Source: an uncultured Pseudomonas sp.
GTDB lineage: Bacteria > Pseudomonadota > Gammaproteobacteria > Pseudomonadales > Pseudomonadaceae
DNA: 21,314 bases
NCBI RefSeq assembly: GCF_946885885.1
Contig: NZ_CAMPHN010000070.1
Location: 1-21,314 of the forward strand
Reading direction: 5' to 3'
Below the pieces are notes generated by a model, which saw nothing but the letters and a program-made list of their open reading frames with translations, made no database searches and had not been told where the DNA came from. Position numbers and translations under genes: made by a program. Of the stretch, positions 6,298-13,074 are shown piece after piece; position 1 is the first letter of the stretch, and each line of letters starts with the position of its first letter.

Positions 6298-6846
6298 ATG
6301 AGCAATACTCGAAGAACGGCCTGGCAATACGCCGCACTGATTAGCGCACTGCTGGCCCTCGCCGGCTGTGTCAGCCACACACCGGACAGCGACCCAGGAA
6401 CAACGCCGCCGAGCCAACAGCCCCAAGCCGGGGACGAGGCCGCAGCCCGGGCGAAGCTGGTCAGCCAAGCCGAGCGTGGCGACCTCGAAAGTCAGTTCCA
6501 ACTCGGCAGTTTCTATTTCGTCGGCAAGCCGAAAAAAAACCTGCAACAGGCCGAATACTGGTGGAAACAGGCGGCGGATAAGGGCCACCCGATGGCGGCG
6601 GTCAGCCTGGCCTACCTTTATACCGGCCGCGACAACCCGGATTTCGCCAATCAGAAGGCCATGCTCAAGTACCTCAACCAATCCGCTGCCGCCGGCAACC
6701 CCATGGCCCAGCACATCCTCGGCAACCTGTACCTGAAAGGCGAATACGGCGTGCCGCGCGACCCCGGCCAGGCCAAACGCCTGTACCAAAGCGCCTGCGA
6801 ACAACGTTATCCGATCAGTTGCGAGGCGCTGGGAAATTTGCCTTGA
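6298..6846 (+). CDS. Sel1-repeat lipoprotein
   Basis: This 182-residue protein has a lipoprotein signal ending in the lipobox LAGC (Cys24), then a low-complexity Pro/Gln linker to about residue 45. It is followed by Sel1-like repeats: LESQFQLGSFYFVGKPKKNL with QQAEYWWKQAADKG, HPMAAVSLAYLYTGRDNPDF with KYLNQSAAAGN, and PMAQHILGNLYLKGEYGVPR with QAKRLYQSACEQ. These 36-residue helical repeats are protein-interaction scaffolds. Final residues (YPISCEALGNLP) could form a further half repeat. AGGGA lies just before the ATG. The +2 residue is Val, so outer-membrane sorting would be expected by the usual rule. Partner and function are unknown. Confidence 0.88.
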   Translation: MSNTRRTAWQYAALISALLALAGCVSHTPDSDPGTTPPSQQPQAGDEAAARAKLVSQAERGDLESQFQLGSFYFVGKPKKNLQQAEYWWKQAADKGHPMAAVSLAYLYTGRDNPDFANQKAMLKYLNQSAAAGNPMAQHILGNLYLKGEYGVPRDPGQAKRLYQSACEQRYPISCEALGNLP

Positions 6847-6903
6847 TGGGCGACGGGCAAGCCTTTGGTCTGTCCGCCCTACCCCTCCCCGCCTATCAGC
6901 ATT

Positions 6904-6950
6904 GTTGGGCCGGGCCGCGATCGGCTTCGCTGCGCTCAGCGCCAACCTAC
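6904..6950. repeat. GTTGG...CCAACCTAC palindromic repeat between convergent genes
   Basis: GTTGGGC (6904-6910) and GCGCCAACCTAC (6939-6950) flank GGCTTCGCTGCGCTCAGC. This is the form of another widespread Pseudomonas intergenic palindrome. It sits between the Sel1 gene and the SRPBCC gene, which converge, and may help end both transcripts. No T-tract terminator is visible there. Confidence 0.6.
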
Positions 6951-6958
6951 CTACACTG

Positions 6959-7495
6959 CTAGGTGCTAGGCGCTTCGCTGATGGCCTTAAGTTGCGCCAG
7001 GCCCAGCTCGAAGTCGCCGCCGCACAGTTTGTCCATGTCCATGACTAGGTGCACGGCCTTGCTGATGAAATTGTTGCGCCCGCTCATATGCCAACTCACC
7101 CGGGTACCTGCGCCTTCGGGCGCGAAGCGGAACAGCACCTCGTTGCTCGCCTGAAAAGGCCGCAGGAACTCCAGCTGCATGCGGATCAGTTCGCCCGGCC
7201 GGCTCTCGATGATGGTGTTACTGCCCTCGCCCACTTCCTTGTTGCCGTTCCAGCGGTAGACCGCGCCGACCCCAGCGGCCGGCCCCTCGTAGACCTTGCT
7301 CATATCCGGGTCGCGTTTGGCCCAGGGCGACCATCGCTCCCAGTTGTGCAGGTCGTTGACCTGGGCGAATACCTCGCCCGGCGGCGCCGCCACGCTGATC
7401 GAGCGCTCGACGCTGAAGCGCTCGGGCTGCCGGGCGATTAGCAGCGCCACTACAGCGATGGCGATCAGCGCTGCGATCAACACATAAGCCAACAT
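6959..7495 (-). CDS. SRPBCC family protein with N-terminal membrane segment
   Basis: This 178-residue protein has one N-terminal transmembrane helix (AYVLIAALIAIAVVALLIA) followed by a polyketide-cyclase/START-like (SRPBCC) domain, a deep hydrophobic ligand pocket fold. Family features are RSISVAAPPGEVFAQVNDLH, NWERWSPW, and the late strand with GTRVSWHMSG. AGGAG lies about ten bases before the ATG. It is the last and least tightly linked member of the minus-strand ECF42 neighbourhood: 131 bases and a palindromic repeat separate it from the SnoaL-like gene. SRPBCC genes often accompany ECF sigma/DGPF clusters. The ligand is unknown. Confidence 0.87.
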   Translation of the reverse strand: MLAYVLIAALIAIAVVALLIARQPERFSVERSISVAAPPGEVFAQVNDLHNWERWSPWAKRDPDMSKVYEGPAAGVGAVYRWNGNKEVGEGSNTIIESRPGELIRMQLEFLRPFQASNEVLFRFAPEGAGTRVSWHMSGRNNFISKAVHLVMDMDKLCGGDFELGLAQLKAISEAPST

Positions 7496-7526
7496 AGCTT
7501 TTGCTCTCCTGTAAAAGCCTTATCTC

Positions 7527-7558
7527 GTAGGGTGCGCTGTGCGCACGGCGCACCCTAC
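7527..7558. repeat. GTAGGGTGCGC...GCGCACCCTAC inverted repeat
   Basis: Perfect eleven-base arms, GTAGGGTGCGC (7527-7537) and GCGCACCCTAC (7548-7558), enclose ten bases that contain the palindrome GTGCGCAC. This is a well-known type of intergenic repeat in Pseudomonas. It separates the SRPBCC gene from the rest of the ECF42 cluster and might weaken or end read-through. Confidence 0.8.
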
Positions 7559-7626
7559 TTCCACCGTTCAGCGATACCTCTCATGCAACCGCCAACACGC
7601 CGTATTGCCCAGCCAGCAAGGGCCGC

Positions 7627-8061
7627 TCAAGGCGTCAAGTCAGACAGCGTCTTGCCAGTTTCCATATCGCTCGGCATGGAAAAATGCTCGTGGGCGATCA
7701 GCCACTTCTCACCCTGCTTGCGAAAGCACTGGGTGACGCGCATCCAGCAGCTCTGCATCTGCCCTTTGTCGTCGGTGCCGCCGCAATGGAACAGGTAATG
7801 CGCCACGGCCAGATCGTCGCCGATCATAAAGCTCGGTTCGTGCACCTCGAACATGCCCTCGCCCGTACACATTTCCATGCAGGCTTGCCAGTGGGCCTGG
7901 TAGGCGTCGCGGCCGACGAAACGCAGCGGGCCGATGGCGTCGTAGGCGACCACATCCTCGCTGTAGTGGCTGATGATGCGTTGGACGTCCTTGCTGCGCG
8001 CGGCTTGCGCCCAGCTGTCGATGGTCTGTTTGATCTGGGTTTGTGCGTTTTCGATGATCAT
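7627..8061 (-). CDS. SnoaL/NTF2-like protein (DUF4440-like)
   Basis: This 144-residue protein has the cone-shaped NTF2-like alpha+beta fold: an opening helix (IKQTIDSWAQAARSKDVQRI), the characteristic HYSEDVVAYDAIGPLRFVGR, and beta strands ending in GEKWLIAHEHFSMP. Members are small enzymes or ligand binders. AGGAG lies seven bases before ATG 8061. It is 38 bases downstream of the DUF899 gene, on the same strand, so co-transcription is likely. In ECF41 systems an NTF2-like domain is fused to the sigma factor; here a separate one is a cluster member with an ECF42-like factor. The substrate is not evident. Confidence 0.88.
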   Translation of the reverse strand: MIIENAQTQIKQTIDSWAQAARSKDVQRIISHYSEDVVAYDAIGPLRFVGRDAYQAHWQACMEMCTGEGMFEVHEPSFMIGDDLAVAHYLFHCGGTDDKGQMQSCWMRVTQCFRKQGEKWLIAHEHFSMPSDMETGKTLSDLTP

Positions 8062-8099
8062 TGTCGTTCTCCTATTTCCACAGTGGCCCGGGTGGTGGT

Positions 8100-8888
8100 T
8101 CAGGCTTGATTGGCGGCGCAACAGCTATGGGCGGCCGGTTGTTCGTATTCATCGTGCAGGCGGGGCCAGTTCATGCCCTTGCCATCCAGGTCGGGCATAC
8201 CGTCCCAGCCTTCGCCGCGGCCGAACGGCGTCAGGTCGAGAAAGACGAAACTGCTCATCAGCAGCTCCAGGCCGCGCGCGTAGGTGGAGTAGGTGTGGTA
8301 GACCCGCTCGCCGTCGCGCAGAAATACGCTGACACCGGGCTGTTCGCCCTGCACGTGGTAGGTCAGGCCCAAACGCTCCAGCTCGGCCTTGTCGCGGTAG
8401 TTGTACTCGACCGGGGCGACGCGCTCGTCGGTGGTGGCGTGGTAGTCGTAGTTGAAGCTGCTGCCGAACGAGGAATACCAGGGCAGCGTCCAGCCCATGC
8501 GCCGTTTGAATGCCTCCAGCTCGGCCAATGGCGCGCGGGAGACCAGCGCCAGAGTGGTGTCGCGGGCATGCAAGTGGGCCTGATGGCCGATATTGTCGAC
8601 CAGACAGGAACAACCGTCGCAGCCCTCGCCGCGGTCGCTGTGGTACATGAAGTGGTAGACGATCAGTTGCCGGCGCCCTTCGAACAAGTCGAGCAGGCGC
8701 ACCTCGCCTTGCGGCCCGGCAAAGCGGTAATCCTGCTCCACCGCCACCATCGGCAGCTGGCGGCGTTCGGCATTCAGCGCATCGCGTTGGCGGGTCAGGG
8801 CCTTCTCTTTTTCCAGCAGCGCTTTGCGCGCCACCAGCCACTCTTCGCGGCTGGCAATACGGGGTAGTGGGTAGTCATTGCGGTTCAT
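8100..8888 (-). CDS. DUF899 thioredoxin-like protein
   Basis: This 262-residue protein belongs to the DUF899 family of thioredoxin-fold proteins of unknown role. After an N-terminal helix (REEWLVARKALLEKEKALTR), the core shows LIVYHFMYHSDRGEGCDGCS, with cysteines 90, 93 and 95 (CDGCSC) where a redox site would be expected. Further features are WTLPWYSSFGSSFNYDYHAT and VSVFLRDGERVYHTYSTYAR. The last residues contain SCCAANQA, a second cysteine pair. AGGGAG lies eight bases before ATG 8888; the open frame continues upstream through the DGPF gene but is only a shadow. Only 41 bases separate it from the DGPF gene, supporting one operon. A redox or detoxification role is inferred. Confidence 0.9.
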   Translation of the reverse strand: MNRNDYPLPRIASREEWLVARKALLEKEKALTRQRDALNAERRQLPMVAVEQDYRFAGPQGEVRLLDLFEGRRQLIVYHFMYHSDRGEGCDGCSCLVDNIGHQAHLHARDTTLALVSRAPLAELEAFKRRMGWTLPWYSSFGSSFNYDYHATTDERVAPVEYNYRDKAELERLGLTYHVQGEQPGVSVFLRDGERVYHTYSTYARGLELLMSSFVFLDLTPFGRGEGWDGMPDLDGKGMNWPRLHDEYEQPAAHSCCAANQA

Positions 8889-8929
8889 GGCGTGAACTCC
8901 CTGTGATGGATTGGCTGCGGCGCGGCCGC

Positions 8930-9274
8930 TCAAACATCCAGCTGGCGTACCGGCCTTACTTCGACGCTGCCGACCCGCGCCGCCGGAATCCTGCCGGCGA
9001 CCTGCAGCGCCTCGTTGAGGTCGCGGGCTTCGATCAGGTAGAAGCCGGCCAGTTGCTCCTTGGTCTCGGCGAAGGGGCCGTCGGTGATGGTCAATTTGCC
9101 GCCGCGCATACGCACCGTGGTGGCCGTCTCCACCGGCTGCAACGCCTCGGCGGCGAGCATGCGCCCGCTTTGCTGCACGGATTCGGCATAGGCGTGGCAC
9201 TCCTCGTCCCGCGGGCTATCGGGGGAGTCGTGCAGCAGTTTTTCGTCGCTGTAGACCAGGCATAGGTATTTCAT
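8930..9274 (-). CDS. DGPF/YciI-like domain protein
   Basis: This 114-residue protein has the YciI-related ferredoxin-like fold with the family signature DGPF at residues 65-68 (LTITDGPFAETKEQLAGFYL) and begins MKYLCLVYSDEK. DGPF proteins are the typical genomic partners of ECF42 sigma factors, and that sigma factor gene lies immediately upstream. GGAGG lies five bases before ATG 9274. A longer open frame to 9466 runs through the promoter and a REP repeat and is not used. Biochemical function is unknown. Its own promoter at 9321-9347 resembles the motif described for ECF42 target genes. Confidence 0.92.
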   Translation of the reverse strand: MKYLCLVYSDEKLLHDSPDSPRDEECHAYAESVQQSGRMLAAEALQPVETATTVRMRGGKLTITDGPFAETKEQLAGFYLIEARDLNEALQVAGRIPAARVGSVEVRPVRQLDV

Positions 9275-9320
9275 GGTGTCCTCCGGGCGTACTCGCGTTT
9301 TTCGCGGTCGGTAATCACTA

Positions 9321-9347
9321 GTCGCGCGGCCGCTGGGCAAATCGACA
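9321..9347 (-). promoter_or_regulatory. Predicted ECF42-type promoter of the DGPF operon
   Basis: On the minus strand TGTCGA (9347-9342) is followed after exactly 17 bases by CGAC (9324-9321), and the DGPF gene starts 46 bases further on. As I recall it, the motif reported for ECF42 factors is TGTCGA at -35 and CGA or CGTC at -10. The match and position point to control by the neighbouring sigma factor. No such motif is seen before the sigma gene itself. Confidence 0.6.
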
Positions 9348-9407
9348 GCGGCGCTGAAATTTTTTTCATGGCCGATCCGCTGCGTGAATCGACCTGGATT
9401 TGGAAAG

Positions 9408-9482
9408 TCGCGGCTAAAGCCCCTCCCACGAGCACAGCTAATCCCGTGGAAGGGGCTGGGCGGCACTCCGCTTTAGCCGCGA
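9408..9482. repeat. REP-like palindromic repeat, copy 2
   Basis: TCGCGGCTAAAGCCCCTCCC (from 9408) and its partly degraded complement GTGGAAGGGGC (9446-9456) with CTTTAGCCGCGA (9471-9482) form the same nested palindrome as at 3660-3741. It sits ten bases beyond the stop of the ECF42 sigma gene and ahead of the DGPF promoter, so it may isolate the two transcripts. Confidence 0.85.
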
Positions 9483-9492
9483 AGCGACTGGC

Positions 9493-10737
9493 TCAGGCGT
9501 CGTTCAATGCCTGCAAGCGCTGTTCGAGAAACTGCCGATCCGGCCCCTGCTGGGCCAACTGCAAGGCGCGCTGATAGGCATCGCGCGCGGCCGCGTGCTG
9601 GCCCAGGCGCCGATGAAAATCGGCGCGGGCGGCGTGGGCCAAGTGGTAATCGAGCAGCTCACCGCGCGCGAGCAGGCTTTCGATCAGCGCCAGCCCGGCC
9701 TGGGGACCGTCGCGCATGGCCACTGCCACCGCGCGGTTGAGTTCGATCACCGGCGAGGGGGTGAAACCCAGAAGTGCATCGTAGAGCCCGACGATCTGCG
9801 CCCAGTCGGTGGCCTCCATGCTCGGCGCCTCGGCATGCACCGCGGCGATCGCCGCCTGCAGGCTGTAGGGGCCGAAGCGCCGTGAGCGTAGCGCCTGCAA
9901 CACCAGCGCCTCACCTTCGGCAATCAGCTCGGCGGACCATAGCGAGCGGTCCTGGGCCTCCAACAGCACCGGCTCGCCGCTGGCCGAGGTGCGCGCCGGG
10001 CGCCGCGATTCGTGCAACAGCATCAGCGCCAGCAGGCCGATCACCTCGGGTTCGGGCAGCAACTCGGCGAGCAGCCGGCCCAGGCGAATCGCCTCGCTGG
10101 CCAGATGGTTGCGGGTCAGCGAATCGCCGGAACTGGCGAAATAACCTTCGTTGAATACCAGATAGATCACCCGCAACACCGCCTCCAGGCGCTCGGCCAA
10201 CTCGCCGCGGCCGGGCACTTCGTAGGGGATGCCGGCATCGCGGATCTTGCCCTTGGCGCGCACGATGCGCTGGGCCACGGTGCTCGGGCTGGTGAGAAAG
10301 GCGTGGGCGATGTCCTCGGTGCTGAGGTCGCAGATTTCACGCAGGGTCAGGGCCACCTGGGCATCGGCGGCCAGGGCCGGGTGGCAGCAGGTGAAGATCA
10401 GCCGCAGGCGGTCGTCCTCGACGCTGTCGCCGTCCCACACAGGCTCATTGTCAGCAGCGATGGTCTGCGCCAGGCGGTCGTCCAGCGGCTCGAAGCGCGC
10501 CTGTCGACGCAGGCTGTCGATCGCCTTGAAGCGCCCCGCCGACACCAGCCAGGCCCTTTGGTTGGCCGGTACACCGTCGCGCGGCCATTGCTCCATCGCC
10601 GCACGAAAGGCTTCGTGCAACGCTTCTTCGGCCAGGTCGAAATCGCCCAGCAAGCGGATCAGGGTCGCCAGCACCCGCCGCGACTCGTCCCGGTAAATGG
10701 CAGCGAGCGTTTCGCTCGGCGATACAGCGGCGTCCAT
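9493..10737 (-). CDS. ECF RNA polymerase sigma factor, ECF42-like, with C-terminal extension
   Basis: This 414-residue protein is about twice the length of a minimal ECF sigma factor. The sigma-2 region lies near residues 10-80 (LGDFDLAEEALHEAFRAAME, VSAGRFKAIDSLRRQ), then a linker, the group signature LRLIFTCCHPALA (111-123), and a sigma-4 helix-turn-helix near 128-165 (LSTEDIAHAFLTSPSTVAQR). Residues about 180-410 are an all-helical TPR-like extension (VIELNRAVAVAMRDGPQAGL, RRLGQHAAARDAYQRAL), replacing an anti-sigma factor as regulatory part in this group. No anti-sigma gene is nearby. AAGGA lies just before the ATG. It heads a minus-strand cluster with DGPF, DUF899, SnoaL-like and SRPBCC genes, the expected ECF42 neighbourhood. 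The inducing signal is unknown. Confidence 0.93.
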   Translation of the reverse strand: MDAAVSPSETLAAIYRDESRRVLATLIRLLGDFDLAEEALHEAFRAAMEQWPRDGVPANQRAWLVSAGRFKAIDSLRRQARFEPLDDRLAQTIAADNEPVWDGDSVEDDRLRLIFTCCHPALAADAQVALTLREICDLSTEDIAHAFLTSPSTVAQRIVRAKGKIRDAGIPYEVPGRGELAERLEAVLRVIYLVFNEGYFASSGDSLTRNHLASEAIRLGRLLAELLPEPEVIGLLALMLLHESRRPARTSASGEPVLLEAQDRSLWSAELIAEGEALVLQALRSRRFGPYSLQAAIAAVHAEAPSMEATDWAQIVGLYDALLGFTPSPVIELNRAVAVAMRDGPQAGLALIESLLARGELLDYHLAHAARADFHRRLGQHAAARDAYQRALQLAQQGPDRQFLEQRLQALNDA

Positions 10738-11029
10738 GGTGTCCTTCCCGTCGGCGGGTGCGACGGGTCACCTGCATGGGCGACCCGGCCAAAACTGCGA
10801 AGCAAAGATCCTAGCTGCTCGCAGCCGACGCGGCCAACCCGAACTCTGCAGACCGGGATTCTGCAACGCAGTTCGCGGCGCCGTCGCGGCAGGCGACGAA
10901 ACAGCACGGCGCGCTTTTGGCGCGCCGGTCACGCAGGGAAGTTGGGAAAACCCCGCGATGCTTGTGGAGTCGCGGGGGTATTGCTCAGGGTGGCGGGCGC
11001 TTACAAGAGCGTCAGCAGCTCGCCGCACG
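10738..11029. other. Junction region between sigma gene and truncated TRAP locus
   Basis: No gene is supported here. Two tight inverted repeats stand out: CGGCGCGC/GCGCGCCG (10907-10914, 10920-10927) around TTTTG, and CCCCGCGA/TCGCGGGG (10951-10958, 10970-10977). An open plus-strand frame crosses the region into the dctP remnant but has no protein-like similarity before 11030. This stretch occupies the place where the first nine tenths of dctP and its promoter should be, so it is the likely scar of a deletion or replacement. Confidence 0.5.
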
Positions 11030-11128
11030 GTCGACAAGAAGCCCTTCTACGCCGCCACCGCGCCGGTGCGTGCCAAATACGGAGCGCCCTACGCGGAGCT
11101 GATCAAGCGTATAGAAGCGGTCCAGTAA
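11030..11128 (+). pseudogene. dctP: 3' remnant of a TRAP substrate-binding protein gene (dctP type)
   Basis: The last 33 codons read VDKKPFYAATAPVRAKYGAP, then YAELIKRIEAVQ and a stop. This is the C-terminal helix pattern of DctP-family periplasmic binding proteins, which usually run about 330 residues. It directly precedes dctQ and dctM, the place where dctP stands in intact TRAP operons. Upstream similarity ends abruptly at about 11030. No signal peptide or ligand domain remains, so the gene is dead. An unrelated frame continues open upstream by chance. Confidence 0.8.
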
Positions 11129-11192
11129 ACCGGTCACTCTGAAGAACGTCGTGGCGACGGCTGCCCGCCGTCACCACCCGTGGTGAAGTCTC

Positions 11193-11720
11193 ATGAAAAA
11201 CACGCTGTTGCGCGTTAACGACGCGATCTACCTGACCTGCATCTGGGTCGCCGGCCTGGCCATCGCGGTCATGGCGCTGATCATTCCCTGGGGCATCTTC
11301 GCCCGCTACGTGCTGGGCAATGGCGCCGGCTGGCCGGAGCCGGTATCGATCCTGCTGATGGTGCTGTTCACCTTCGTCGGCGCCGCCGCCAGCTACCGCG
11401 CTGGCGCCCATATGGCGGTCACCAGCTTTACCGATCGCCTGCCGCAAGCCTGGCAGCCGGCTCTCGGCGTGCTGGTGCAGCTGCTGATGGCGTTGATCTG
11501 CCTGTTCATGACCATCTGGGGTATCAAACTGTGCAGCGCCACCTGGAACCAGTTCATGAGCACCCTGCCGACGCTACGCGTGGGCATCAGCTACGCACCG
11601 ATCCCGCTCGGTGGCTTTCTGACCCTGATCTTTATCGTCGAAAAGCTGGCGTTCGGCGACCAGAGTCACAGGCGTGCGGTTAACTACGAACTGCTCGAAG
11701 ACAGCAAGGAGGCCGTGTAA
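11193..11720 (+). CDS. dctQ: TRAP transporter small permease (DctQ family)
   Basis: This 175-residue inner-membrane protein is the four-helix small subunit of a tripartite ATP-independent periplasmic transporter. Helices lie near residues 14-36, 50-70, 92-112 and 135-152. The family signature between helices one and two is present: RYVLGNGAGWPEPVSILLMV, then FVGAAASYRAGAHMAVTSF. DctQ works with the large permease DctM and needs a periplasmic binding protein, which here is only a remnant 64 bases upstream. The start has a weak ribosome binding site. Its stop overlaps the dctM start by one base. With dctP and the original promoter gone, expression is doubtful unless read-through occurs. Confidence 0.93.
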   Translation: MKNTLLRVNDAIYLTCIWVAGLAIAVMALIIPWGIFARYVLGNGAGWPEPVSILLMVLFTFVGAAASYRAGAHMAVTSFTDRLPQAWQPALGVLVQLLMALICLFMTIWGIKLCSATWNQFMSTLPTLRVGISYAPIPLGGFLTLIFIVEKLAFGDQSHRRAVNYELLEDSKEAV

Positions 11721-13000
11721 TGGATGCCTTGATTCTGCTCGGCAGCTTTGTCCTGCTGATCCTGCTGCGCGTACCCGTGGCCTACTCCCTGGGCATTTCC
11801 GCACTGATCGGCGCCTGGTACATCGACATTCCGCTGCATGCGGTGATGATCCAGATCGCTGGCGGCGTCACCAAGTTTTCCCTGCTGGCGATCCCGTTCT
11901 TCGTCCTCGCCGGCGCGATCATGGCCGAGGGCGGCATGTCGCGGCGCCTGGTCAACTTCGCCAGCGTGCTGGTGGGCTTCATCCGCGGCGGCCTATCGCT
12001 GGTCAACATCATGGCCTCGACCTTCTTCGGCGCCATTTCCGGCTCGTCCCTGGCCGATACCGCCTCGGTCGGCTCGGTACTGATCCCGGAGATGGAGCGC
12101 AAGGGCTACCCGCGCGAGTACTCCACCGCGGTCACCGTCAGCGGCTCGGTGCAGGCCCTGCTGACCCCGCCCAGCCACAACTCGGTGCTGTACTCCCTGG
12201 CCGCCGGCGGCACGGTGTCGATCGCCTCGCTGTTTATCGCCGGCATCGGCCCGGGCCTGCTGCTCAGCGCGGTGATGATGAGCATGTGCCTGTTCTTCGC
12301 GCGCAAACGTAACTACCCCAAGGGCGAAGTCATCCCACTGCGCCAGGCGCTGAAGATCTGCGTCGAGGCGCTGTGGGGTCTGATGACCATGGTGATCATC
12401 CTTGGCGGCATCCTCACGGGGGTATTCACTACGACCGAATCGGCGGCCATCGCCGTGGTCTGGGCGTTCTTCGTCACCATGTTCGTCTACCGCGACTACA
12501 AATGGCGGGAACTGCCCAAGCTGATGCACCGCACCGTGCGTACCCTGCCGATCGTGATGATTCTGATCGCCTTCGCTGCAGCCTTCGGCTACATCATGAC
12601 CCTGATGCAGATCCCGGCGAAGATCACCACGCTGTTCCTGACCCTGTCGGATAACCGCTACGTGATCCTGATGTGCATCAACTTCATGCTGCTGGGCCTG
12701 GGCACGCTGATGGACATGGCGCCGCTGATCCTGATCCTCACGCCGATCCTGCTGCCGGTGGTGGTGAACATCGGCGTCGATCCGGTGCATTTCGGCATGA
12801 TCATGCTGGTCAACCTCGGCATCGGGTTGATCACCCCGCCGGTGGGCGCGGTGCTGTTCGTCGGCGCGGCGATCGGCAAGGTCAGCATCGAGAACACGGT
12901 CAGAGCCTTGCTGCCGTTCTATGTGGCGCTGTTCATGGTATTGCTGGCGGTGACCTATATTCCGGCCATTTCGCTGTGGCTGCCGAACGCGGTGTTATAA
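11720..13000 (+). CDS. dctM: TRAP transporter large permease (DctM family)
   Basis: This 426-residue, roughly 12-helix protein carries out Na+-coupled translocation in TRAP systems for organic acids and sugar acids. It shows family motifs PVAYSLGISALIGAWY near the start, KFSLLAIPFFVLAGAIMAEG, FFGAISGSSLADTASVGSVL (first reentrant loop region), and in the second half LGTLMDMAPLILILTPILLP and LGIGLITPPVGAVLFVGAAI. Length is normal and the frame is intact. AAGGAGG precedes the ATG by about seven bases, and the ATG overlaps the dctQ stop (TAATG). Substrate class cannot be told from the permease; the GntR and epimerase neighbours hint at sugar acids or uronates. Confidence 0.95.
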   Translation: MDALILLGSFVLLILLRVPVAYSLGISALIGAWYIDIPLHAVMIQIAGGVTKFSLLAIPFFVLAGAIMAEGGMSRRLVNFASVLVGFIRGGLSLVNIMASTFFGAISGSSLADTASVGSVLIPEMERKGYPREYSTAVTVSGSVQALLTPPSHNSVLYSLAAGGTVSIASLFIAGIGPGLLLSAVMMSMCLFFARKRNYPKGEVIPLRQALKICVEALWGLMTMVIILGGILTGVFTTTESAAIAVVWAFFVTMFVYRDYKWRELPKLMHRTVRTLPIVMILIAFAAAFGYIMTLMQIPAKITTLFLTLSDNRYVILMCINFMLLGLGTLMDMAPLILILTPILLPVVVNIGVDPVHFGMIMLVNLGIGLITPPVGAVLFVGAAIGKVSIENTVRALLPFYVALFMVLLAVTYIPAISLWLPNAVL

Positions 13001-13013
13001 CTCCGACACTTCG

Positions 13014-13048
13014 GGGAAAGCCGCCGCCCAGACGGCTTTCCCGTTTAT
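13014..13048 (+). terminator. Terminator after dctQM
   Basis: The perfect ten-base stem GGGAAAGCCG (13014-13023) and CGGCTTTCCC (13033-13042) has a nine-base loop and is followed by GTTTAT. It begins 14 bases after the dctM stop. The T stretch is short, so ending may be incomplete and the following transporter gene may get some read-through. Confidence 0.75.
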
Positions 13049-13074
13049 AACCTGCCAGGAAACCCGTCCACCTT

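Noticed and set aside
8889..9200. N-terminal extension of the DUF899 frame into the DGPF gene
   Set aside because: The added residues are Arg/Gly-rich antiframe sequence. AGGGAG placed before ATG 8888 marks the real start.
3660..9482. CRISPR array
   Set aside because: The repeated words are palindromic REP-type elements about 5.7 kb apart without regular spacers, and no cas genes are present.
10697..11029. Open plus-strand frame running into the dctP remnant
   Set aside because: It is antisense to the start of the sigma gene and then unlike any binding protein; openness into the remnant appears to be chance after the deletion.
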